From: Micrococcales bacterium
GTDB taxonomy: Bacteria > Actinomycetota > Actinomycetes > S36-B12 > UBA10799
Direction of reading: 5' to 3'
Assembly: GCA_023252115.1 (NCBI GenBank)
Contig: JAHEXM010000070.1
Location: 1 to 7,640, forward strand
DNA: 7,640 bases
Shown here piece after piece: positions 1-5,468 of the stretch. The notes beneath the pieces were generated by a model, which did no database searches, was not told the origin of the DNA, and saw nothing but the letters and a program-made list of their open reading frames with translations. The position numbers were made by a program, and so were the translations under genes. Positions within the stretch are counted from its first letter, which is position 1. Each line of letters begins with the position of its first letter.

Positions 1-767
1 ACGAGTTGCTCGCCGTGAAAGATGGCCGAACAGCTGGCGAGTACTGCTGGACACTGACGCCATTCGCTCCTGACGCTGTCTTCGCAGCTGACCCGACTGT
101 GCAAAGGGTGACTTACGTCGACGCCGATCTGTGGTTCGCCGCGTCTCCCCAGCGCATCTTTGAGGAATTTGAAAGCGCCAACGCCGCAGTGCTGATTACC
201 CGACATGCATTTGCTCCCGACGTTGACAACAGCCGGACGTCAGGTACGTTCTGCGTGCAATTCATCATCTTCGTTAAAGGGGAGTCTTCTCCAGTCCTCA
301 GCGAATGGCAGGGCCAATGCCTGGCTTGGTGTTTCAATCGGTATGAAGACGGCAAACTCGGTGACCAGAAATATCTCGACCGATGGCCGCTGGATTACCC
401 AGACTTGGTGCACGTGCTCAGCCGACCGGAGTGGGCTCAAGGGCCTTGGAATGCAACTCGCTTTCCGTACAGCGAAGCCATCTTTTTCCATTTTCACGGC
501 TTGAAAATCCGTTCGCGTCATTCGATTGCACCGGGAATGTATTTTCTGCCACGCCCGGTCATAGAGAATCTGTACCAAAGTTACGTTTTCGCCCTTGAGC
601 GATCATTGTCGTTGCTAGATAGATTCACCAATTCGTACTCAGCAACGTGGACTCGGCAAACCTCGACCACACGTCGTCAAAACATAATCGGATACTGGCG
701 CAACAGAGTTCGGCTATCCATTTCCCCTAGCCACATACGCATCCCGTCCGACACAAACGGGGCGTAG
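1..767 (+). CDS. DxD-type glycosyltransferase (GT-A, GT8-like), 5'-truncated by the window edge
   Basis: Likely cytoplasmic sugar transferase using a nucleotide-sugar donor, in the group often annotated only as glycosyl transferase or nucleotide-diphospho-sugar transferase. The reading frame is open from the first complete codon (position 3) to TAG at 765-767, giving 254 visible residues. A TTG at 6 is not a credible start because homology-like sequence is already under way there. Visible motifs are YVDADLWF (codons about 105-128; DxD metal and nucleotide-sugar site), a CVQF segment, the conserved block GDQKYLDRWP, and a late FHFHGLKI segment resembling the histidine-containing metal site of GT8-like enzymes. 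From recalled family architecture (about 300 residues or more), roughly 70-80 N-terminal residues appear to be missing. The last 45-50 residues are basic and not recognisable. The family-level call is strong; donor and acceptor are unknown. Confidence 0.85.
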   Translation, partial: ELLAVKDGRTAGEYCWTLTPFAPDAVFAADPTVQRVTYVDADLWFAASPQRIFEEFESANAAVLITRHAFAPDVDNSRTSGTFCVQFIIFVKGESSPVLSEWQGQCLAWCFNRYEDGKLGDQKYLDRWPLDYPDLVHVLSRPEWAQGPWNATRFPYSEAIFFHFHGLKIRSRHSIAPGMYFLPRPVIENLYQSYVFALERSLSLLDRFTNSYSATWTRQTSTTRRQNIIGYWRNRVRLSISPSHIRIPSDTNGA

Positions 768-872
768 TTCGGCCTCTAGTCAGGCTGTGACGGATCCCGG
801 CTTCGCGGCACAGATACACCGATCGATTTTTGACCAAGACCGAGACTCTCGGGTGACCGAAACGTGTGCGAT

Positions 873-878
873 TAGGCT
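873..878 (+). promoter_or_regulatory. Candidate -10 element TAGGCT upstream of the first GT4 gene
   Basis: TAGGCT fits the actinobacterial TANNNT -10 pattern and lies 54 bp before the GTG start. The best -35-like hexamer, GTGACC at 853-858, is only 14 bp away, shorter than usual, and a better TTGACC at 830-835 is too far upstream. The same hexamer occurs in two other intergenic gaps of this window (2176-2181 and 5321-5326), which raises its credibility. The rest of the 768-932 gap shows no gene. Confidence 0.35.
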
Positions 879-932
879 AGGTCACGCCGCCAAGTGCCCT
901 TACCCAACGACCGAGCCGCGATTTGAGACACA

Positions 933-2090
933 GTGCGCATAGCCATAGTCCACAGCTACTATCGGAGCCAGTTCCCAAGCGGAGAGAACACATGTGTCGA
1001 TGCGCAGTTTGGCGCACTTGCCGAAGCCGGCCATACCGTAGCTCTGCTCTCTCGACATACGGACTCTGAGCGAACTTTGACTGCCTACCCAGCCCGGGCG
1101 GCCGTCCGGGTTATCACTGGCCGAGGCCCTGACCCAACATCACGATTGGCGGAATTCCGCCCTGACGTTGTGCACATTCACAACCAGTTCCCAAATATCG
1201 GAACTAATTGGGTGGACCGTTGGCCGGGACCGATTGTCCACACCCTCCACAATTTCAGGCCACTATGCGCCAACGGGCTACTCTTTCGGGACGGATCAAC
1301 CTGTACGGCGTGTCCTGACGGTTCCCCACTTTCGGCTGTTGTCCACCGCTGTTATCAAGACTCAGCAGTGGCATCGATCCCCCTAACCGTTAGAAACAGC
1401 CGCGGCATTTCACACGACAGACTTTTGGCGCGGAGCGATGCGCTATTGGTTCTGTCCGAGCTCGCACGTGATATTTTCGGCAGGTATGGGTTAGCCGCTG
1501 AAAAAATGCGGATAGTTCCCAACGGCCTGGCTGAGTTCGGCGGACCACGAGACGGGGCCCCAATTGGGCCCCGTTGGCTCAGTGTCGGTCGGCTGTCTGC
1601 TGAAAAGGGTTTCAAGGAACTCGCCGAAATCTGGCCATCCGACATCCGACTCGACATCTACGGTGATGGCCCGGAACGCGATTCTATTGCGGCGATCGCG
1701 CCTCCGTCAGTACAGCTGAGAGGACTCATGGGCAGAACCGAACTCAGACAGCGAATGTCGGGCTACACCGGCCTAATATTCCCCTCACGATGGTTTGAGA
1801 TGAGTCCCTACACCGTTATCGAAGCTCTCGAGGCAGGTCTGCCGGTAGTCGCTCTTGAGGGTTCGAGCGGTGCCGAAACCGTGCGCCAGAAGCGTGTAGG
1901 CGACATATACCGTGACCGAGAATCGCTGGTCACGGCGATGAATTCGGTTGTCGGACAGGGGTTGGCCCTCCGCCGTCATTGCCTGGACACATACGAGAAG
2001 GAATTTAGTATTGATGCTTGGGTTAGAGCGTTAGAGTCAGTCTACGAAGAAGCTCGTGACAAGCGCGGTACCGGAATCTCCACGAGCTAG
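933..2090 (+). CDS. Family 4 glycosyltransferase (GT-B fold) with a four-cysteine cluster
   Basis: Transfers a sugar from a nucleotide-sugar donor to a growing glycan, presumably at the inner face of the membrane. The 385 residues have the normal GT4 length. The N-terminal acceptor half starts with MRIAIVHSYYRSQFPSGEN and continues with DVVHIHNQFP (78-87) and VHTLHNFRPLC (102-112). Four cysteines at 112, 124, 127 and 140 form a C-x11-C-x2-C-x12-C set characteristic of one GT4 subset and possibly metal-binding. The donor half shows VPNG (195-198), VGRLSAEKGF (218-227), YGDGPE (243-248) and the EX7E catalytic signature E289-E297 in FEMSPYTVIEALEAG. GTG at 933 is the first possible start after an in-frame TGA at 924-926; no clear Shine-Dalgarno precedes it. 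It follows the preceding transferase by 165 bp and may have its own promoter. Sugar specificity is unknown. Confidence 0.92.
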   Translation: MRIAIVHSYYRSQFPSGENTCVDAQFGALAEAGHTVALLSRHTDSERTLTAYPARAAVRVITGRGPDPTSRLAEFRPDVVHIHNQFPNIGTNWVDRWPGPIVHTLHNFRPLCANGLLFRDGSTCTACPDGSPLSAVVHRCYQDSAVASIPLTVRNSRGISHDRLLARSDALLVLSELARDIFGRYGLAAEKMRIVPNGLAEFGGPRDGAPIGPRWLSVGRLSAEKGFKELAEIWPSDIRLDIYGDGPERDSIAAIAPPSVQLRGLMGRTELRQRMSGYTGLIFPSRWFEMSPYTVIEALEAGLPVVALEGSSGAETVRQKRVGDIYRDRESLVTAMNSVVGQGLALRRHCLDTYEKEFSIDAWVRALESVYEEARDKRGTGISTS

Positions 2091-2155
2091 CTTGCAACTG
2101 TCTACAACACTCGAGACGACCCAGATATCGGCCTTCCCGGTCTGAGCTAGTGCAA
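2084..2155 (+). repeat. Imperfect direct repeat pair (GAGCTAG..TGCAA) around the gap between the two GT4 genes
   Basis: GAGCTAGCTTGCAA at 2084-2097 recurs as GAGCTAGTGCAA at 2144-2155, differing by a two-base indel and set 60 bp apart. The first copy includes the TAG stop of the upstream GT4 gene. It may be a regulatory half-site pair, a small duplication trace, or chance. Confidence 0.3.
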
Positions 2156-2175
2156 TTTGCATAAGTCGCAGTGGA

Positions 2176-2181
2176 TAGGCT
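2176..2181 (+). promoter_or_regulatory. Candidate -10 element TAGGCT upstream of the second GT4 gene
   Basis: TAGGCT, in the context GATAGGCTATC, lies 33 bp before the TTG start and would give a leader of roughly 25 nt. The -35 is weak: TGCAAT at 2151-2156 leaves a 19-bp spacer and TTGCAT at 2157-2162 leaves only 13 bp. The match to the other two TAGGCT sites is the main support. Confidence 0.35.
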
Positions 2182-2214
2182 ATCGCCTCAAAACCCTACT
2201 ACTACGGATGAATC

Positions 2215-3318
2215 TTGCGCGAGCCCAAAGTACTGGTCGTAACAGCCACTGCGCTTGTGCGCGACAACGCTCTGTGGATCGAATGTGCTCGCCGTTTCGA
2301 AAATATGCGGATCGCAGTGCCTGACGATGCGACGATCGGCGATTGGCCAACTGGGGTGGCCGTCAAGCAATTGCCAACAGCTTTGGGCAAAGGCACAAGC
2401 CGATTCTGGATGCGTGGTTTGAATTCCACTGTTAGAGATTGGCACCCGGACTTAGTCCACGTCTGTAGCGAACCGTGGTCGCCGACCTCGCAAATGATCG
2501 CAGGCAGCGGAACTCCTTTTGTCCTCCACAGCGCCGAAAGTGTCATTGCTTCGGCTCCGCGACTTTCCCGAATCCGAAGAATAGGCATGAGACGCGTGCT
2601 CAATCTTGCCGATGGCTATGTCAGCTGGGGTCGGACTGGTATGGCTGCCATGCGTGATGCAGGACTTCCTGACAGCACCAAATCGTTGGTCATGTCAGCT
2701 GCACCACCTGACCCGCGCTTGTTTCCCAGGCAGCTAGCCCGGGAAGGCGAGCCTCCGTTGCGCATAGCGTTCGTTGGTCGTCTTGTCGAACAAAAAGGCC
2801 TAGAAGATCTCTTGCTTGCCGTCGCTATGCCTCAATTGACCGAACGAAGCGAGGTCCGGGTACTCGGGGCCGGTCCGGAAAGGCCGAGGTTCGAGAAACT
2901 GGCTGAGAAATACGGCATTCCCGTAACATTCTTGGGTCCGGGCGACGAGCGTTCGGTGTTAGACCTGCTGGCATGGTCCGATGTATTGGTAGTGCCATCG
3001 CGATCAACGGTGCGCATTCAGGAGCAATGGGGCCGCGTGATCGTAGAAGGAATGCTTGTAGGAAGAGCCGTAATCAGCTCTGACTCCGGGGAGTGCCCTC
3101 ACCTCACCGGTGATCCTGAGATGATCTTTGAAGAGGGCGACTCTGTTGGGTTGGCCGCAATACTAAATGCGCTCTCTACCGATACGGAATTGCTGGCCCG
3201 AAAGCAACATGAGGCCTGGTTACGGGCAGAACAATTCAGCCCTTCTGCCATGGCACAAGATATCCACCATTTCTGGTGCGAGGTCCTTGGAAGCAAGGAT
3301 TCAGCTGCTGTTGAGTGA
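2215..3318 (+). CDS. Family 4 glycosyltransferase (GT-B fold), second and divergent copy
   Basis: Predicted nucleotide-sugar-dependent transferase for the same surface glycan. The 367 residues start with MREPKVLVVTATALVRDNA, a Rossmann-type first strand. The acceptor half carries HPDLVHVCSEPWSP (77-90). The donor half shows FVGRLVEQKGLEDLL (186-200), VLGAGPER (216-223), DVLVVPSRS (256-264) and an EX7E pair E270-E278 in EQWGRVIVEGM. It lacks the four-cysteine cluster of the preceding GT4 enzyme, so the two probably add different residues or linkages. TTG at 2215 is the start because an in-frame TGA sits at 2209-2211 and the protein needs its first strand; the nearby ATG at 2208 is in another frame. 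The ribosome binding site is poor. The last 18 bp overlap the 3' end of the convergent DUF4012 gene. Confidence 0.92.
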   Translation: MREPKVLVVTATALVRDNALWIECARRFENMRIAVPDDATIGDWPTGVAVKQLPTALGKGTSRFWMRGLNSTVRDWHPDLVHVCSEPWSPTSQMIAGSGTPFVLHSAESVIASAPRLSRIRRIGMRRVLNLADGYVSWGRTGMAAMRDAGLPDSTKSLVMSAAPPDPRLFPRQLAREGEPPLRIAFVGRLVEQKGLEDLLLAVAMPQLTERSEVRVLGAGPERPRFEKLAEKYGIPVTFLGPGDERSVLDLLAWSDVLVVPSRSTVRIQEQWGRVIVEGMLVGRAVISSDSGECPHLTGDPEMIFEEGDSVGLAAILNALSTDTELLARKQHEAWLRAEQFSPSAMAQDIHHFWCEVLGSKDSAAVE

Positions 3319-5217
3319 GAGGGTAAATGTGCGTTTCTGATCCAACGTCGCAAACTGCGAGTAGTTGTCTCCATCTTGAGTCCAGCCGTCTTCGCCGCGG
3401 GCGCTATATCCAGCTGGAGCTATGACGTGAACAGTGATCGTTGGAACGGTCCACATCGGTTGAGGGTCTGCCGTTGACACATACTTTAGTGAGTTGGACC
3501 CATCAGAGAAAGTTCCTGCAGGCAGGTTATAAGTGACAGTCAGCAACGCAGTCTGGCCCGGATCAGCAGAACTGACGCTCTCCAAAAATGTGCGTCCGGC
3601 AGCGTCACGATATGTTGGCTGTGGCCTCACTGATCCTGGGACGCCGCCGCTGACGGTAAGTCTGGCCTGCTGGGACTTGTCGGGAACGTAAACCACATAT
3701 CTGTTGATTGCGCGCCGGTCGGTGTATCCAAAACCGGTTAACGGAGCACCTTCTGTCGGCGGGGCAGCGTTGGTGACTTTGATCTGCTCGGTGACCGACG
3801 CCGAACCGTCCGGTTGGAGCCGGACTTCCCGATCAATCGATCGCTGCTGATACACCGCAACTTTGTTTGGACTGCTCGTCGTGTAGACACCGAAGTAGTC
3901 GCCGGTGCCCGGTGACAAACCACCGTTAACGTCAAGTCCTGCAAGATCGGCAGTCAACTTTGGATTGCGCATGTACACCTGGAAATGACGACCAGGTGCA
4001 ACGCCCAACAACGCACTAGCCACCTGGGGTAGAGACTGCATTGACTTCATTCGGCCTTGCAGTGCAGCCATTAGTTGGTTGTTCTCGTCGTGCCGTTGCG
4101 TGTTCTGCTCACCGGTTGAATTCTGATAGGCATCGATCAGTACTTTCTGACCCAGATTGTCTCCAGTCAGCTGTGTTCCGTTGGTTAGCTGCACAGGGCC
4201 AGTCTTGTTGAGTATTGCTGCTATAGCAGTTGTGTCGATCGCAATGACACCGTCAATATGACCTTCGCCTCCGGCCTGCCAGGCGCGCGCCATTTCCTCG
4301 CCGCTGACAGTGAAGTCCGGGTACAAGTTTGAGTTGACGAACAGACTCTTGGCATCGCGCGACGAATAGTACGGTTTGCCGGCAATGTGCTGCCAGGAAA
4401 TCTGCGCAGGACCGTTCGGACCAGCCGGAAAAATGTCGCTGCTGACTTGCCCCGACAGCGGGATCGTCATCTTGCCATTGTTGAAACGCAACAACATCGC
4501 CGAAAGCGGCGCCCCACCCGTCGGGAACAGCTCGGCTGGATTCAGGATGGCGACTAAGTACTGCTTCTGCCCGTGGCCCCCTAGTGCATCGGGAAGGTTC
4601 GGCCAAGCGGCATTTGCAACGGAAACTGCATCGCGCATCGGCGTTACTTTTTCGAGTGCAGCTGCTTTTACTTGAGAGAAGCCGGGAGCAGAGCTGATCT
4701 CGGATAGGTAAGCCTCGGAAGCAGCCAACGAATCGTTCATTTTCTTGACCGAGGGCCCCATGGATGGCAGCCGTGCCAGATCGAAAGAACCGTTTGAGAA
4801 TGCTGGCGGATTTCCGTCACTTCCGTTCACTGTGGCCAGCAGGTCAATTCCATTGCCAGCAGCCGCAGTCAAGTTTGCTCCAGCATTTATCGAATCAGCG
4901 ACGCTGTTCGACAACGTCGAAAGACCGGGCACAACACTCATGGCGTCAAATGCTGGCTGGGATACGAGCGCTTGAGCGGTATTCATGGATGACTGCGCTG
5001 AGCCGATATCTGCAGACGCGCCAGCGACGTCCCCCGACTTCCCGGCTGATATCGCAGATTTTGCGTCGAGCGCACCTGAAGCTGCAAAGGCACCTGCGGC
5101 GACCGTCGACATAACGAACTGCGCAAGAAGAAGGCAGATCCCAGCCGCGAATGCCGCGATCGCAATGACGAGGACCAAGCGACCACCGCTGAGCGGCTGG
5201 CGGCTCGATTCAGGCAT
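3301..5217 (-). CDS. DUF4012 domain-containing membrane-anchored protein
   Basis: The 638-residue protein has a short cytoplasmic N-terminus, one hydrophobic segment (about 13-37) that should anchor it in the membrane, and a large extracytoplasmic part. Residues about 45-200 are rich in Ala, Ser and Gly and probably helical. The DUF4012 core follows: QYLVAILNPAELFPTGGAP (219-237), NLYPDFTVSGEEMARAWQ (297-314) and IDGVIAIDTTAIAAIL (321-336). About 450-638 looks like beta-rich C-terminal sequence. The biochemical function is not established; homologues are, from general knowledge, common near actinobacterial polysaccharide genes. Some core motifs resemble LytR-CpsA-Psr ligases, which is an inference. 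The start at 5215-5217 is fixed by a strong Shine-Dalgarno. It is convergent with the GT4 gene (18-bp overlap) and divergent from the hydrolase gene. Confidence 0.88.
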   Translation of the reverse strand: MPESSRQPLSGGRLVLVIAIAAFAAGICLLLAQFVMSTVAAGAFAASGALDAKSAISAGKSGDVAGASADIGSAQSSMNTAQALVSQPAFDAMSVVPGLSTLSNSVADSINAGANLTAAAGNGIDLLATVNGSDGNPPAFSNGSFDLARLPSMGPSVKKMNDSLAASEAYLSEISSAPGFSQVKAAALEKVTPMRDAVSVANAAWPNLPDALGGHGQKQYLVAILNPAELFPTGGAPLSAMLLRFNNGKMTIPLSGQVSSDIFPAGPNGPAQISWQHIAGKPYYSSRDAKSLFVNSNLYPDFTVSGEEMARAWQAGGEGHIDGVIAIDTTAIAAILNKTGPVQLTNGTQLTGDNLGQKVLIDAYQNSTGEQNTQRHDENNQLMAALQGRMKSMQSLPQVASALLGVAPGRHFQVYMRNPKLTADLAGLDVNGGLSPGTGDYFGVYTTSSPNKVAVYQQRSIDREVRLQPDGSASVTEQIKVTNAAPPTEGAPLTGFGYTDRRAINRYVVYVPDKSQQARLTVSGGVPGSVRPQPTYRDAAGRTFLESVSSADPGQTALLTVTYNLPAGTFSDGSNSLKYVSTADPQPMWTVPTITVHVIAPAGYSARGEDGWTQDGDNYSQFATLDQKRTFTLSLNSS

Positions 5218-5223
5218 CCGTGC

Positions 5224-5229
5224 CCTCCC
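5224..5229 (-). promoter_or_regulatory. Ribosome binding site of the DUF4012 gene
   Basis: On the minus strand the sequence AAGGGGAGGGCACGG precedes the ATG. The GGGAGG core leaves 6 nt to the start, an ideal spacing, and decides the start codon. It is far stronger than anything before the two GT4 starts or the hydrolase start. Confidence 0.75.
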
Positions 5230-5274
5230 CTTGCTGAATGTGTTGTCTGCTTAACGAACCACCATGTGACGCAT

Positions 5275-5299
5275 CCCGTGAACTACGGGTTCCCCCCGT
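5275..5299 (-). promoter_or_regulatory. Mutually exclusive 5-bp hairpins in the predicted DUF4012 leader
   Basis: On the plus strand, CCCGT (5275-5279), ACGGG (5285-5289) and CCCGT (5295-5299) are separated by 5-nt loops. The middle block can pair with either neighbour but not both. If transcription starts near 5306 from the candidate minus-strand promoter, the whole unit lies near the 5' end of the DUF4012 mRNA, about 45 nt before its ribosome binding site. No poly-U tract follows, so it is not a classical attenuator; function is unknown. Confidence 0.35.
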
Positions 5300-5312
5300 C
5301 TTAGCTTCGTCG

Positions 5313-5343
5313 ATTGTACCTAGGCTCGTTCCAACCGCTCTAA
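5313..5343 (-). promoter_or_regulatory. Candidate promoter of the DUF4012 gene
   Basis: On the minus strand TACAAT (5313-5318) matches five of six bases of TATAAT. TTAGAG at 5338-5343 is a fair -35 with a 19-bp spacer, slightly long. A start near 5306 would give a leader of about 90 nt. The -10 lies immediately next to a plus-strand TAGGCT. Confidence 0.4.
5321..5326 (+). promoter_or_regulatory. Candidate -10 element TAGGCT, divergent from the DUF4012 promoter
   Basis: This is the third intergenic plus-strand TAGGCT in the window. It overlaps the palindrome CCTAGG (5319-5324), two bases from the minus-strand TACAAT. The -35 at normal spacing (GTCTTA, 5298-5303) is poor. A transcript from here would begin near 5333, carry the 9-codon leader ORF and continue into the hydrolase gene. 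Confidence 0.3.
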
Positions 5344-5361
5344 CTGCTACGGAGGGTGACG

Positions 5362-5391
5362 ATGACGCAAGGTAGTCCGAAAAATGATTAA
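5362..5391 (+). CDS. Possible 9-codon leader ORF (MTQGSPKND)
   Basis: ATG at 5362 is preceded by GGAGG (5351-5355) with 6-nt spacing, the best plus-strand translation signal in this intergenic region, and reaches TAA at 5389-5391 after nine codons. It is not in frame with the hydrolase gene that starts 77 nt after the stop. It could be a regulatory leader peptide, the remnant of a lost gene start, or chance. The peptide has no run of a single amino acid that would suggest classical attenuation. Confidence 0.3.
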   Translation: MTQGSPKND

Positions 5392-5458
5392 CCAATCACT
5401 AGCCCAAATGGCTGCCTGTGCCTCGTTGTCTAATGACAAACCCTCCCCACTAGTGATT
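5385..5458. repeat. Inverted-repeat cluster of TGATT/AATCACTAG half-sites
   Basis: TGATT (5385-5389) and AATCA (5394-5398) form a 5-4-5 inverted repeat. AATCACTAG (5394-5402) is also perfectly complementary to CTAGTGATT (5450-5458), 47 bp away, so TGATT occurs three times in alternating orientation. The last copy ends 10 bp before the hydrolase start. This resembles an operator with two sites for a dimeric regulator; no regulator gene is in the window. Confidence 0.35.
5426..5439. promoter_or_regulatory. Candidate operator TTGTC-TAAT-GACAA
   Basis: A perfect 5-bp inverted repeat with a 4-bp centre, located 29 bp before the hydrolase start and covering the -35-like ATGACA (5433-5438). A protein bound here would block a promoter at that site. 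The family of such a regulator cannot be named from the site. Confidence 0.35.
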
Positions 5459-5463
5459 ACTTT
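5433..5463 (+). promoter_or_regulatory. Candidate leaderless promoter of the hydrolase gene
   Basis: ATGACA (5433-5438) and TACTTT (5458-5463) are separated by 19 bp. The TANNNT element ends 5 bp before the ATG at 5469, close to the position expected for a leaderless transcript. The absence of any Shine-Dalgarno before this ATG is the main argument. Confidence 0.25.
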
Positions 5464-5468
5464 TAGTC

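Noticed and set aside
6..8. TTG as a true start for the first glycosyltransferase.
   Set aside because: The frame is open to the window edge, and the family normally has a further N-terminal portion before this point.
785..831. Possible terminator after the first glycosyltransferase: CTGTG/CACAG stem (785-789 with 809-813), inner CCG/CGG, and TTTTT at 827-831.
   Set aside because: The stem has a 7-nt bulge, and the T run begins 13 nt after the hairpin, so it does not have the geometry of an intrinsic terminator.
2110..2146. Stem CTCgAGAC with GTCTGAG between the two GT4 genes as a terminator.
   Set aside because: It needs a bulge, has a 22-nt loop and lacks a T-tract.
2208..2210. ATG just upstream of the second GT4 gene as an alternative start.
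   Set aside because: It is in a different frame from the GT4 protein, which has a TGA at 2209-2211; TTG at 2215 is required.
2202..2603. Antisense open frame of 133 codons opposite the second GT4 gene, and similar antisense or shifted frames elsewhere.
   Set aside because: No recognisable domain, no ribosome binding site, and each lies fully or largely over a well-supported gene; they are shadow frames.
3348..3360. Hairpin TCGCA-AAC-TGCGA 30 bp past the second GT4 stop.
   Set aside because: Short stem with no T-tract on either strand, inside the DUF4012 coding sequence; likely chance.
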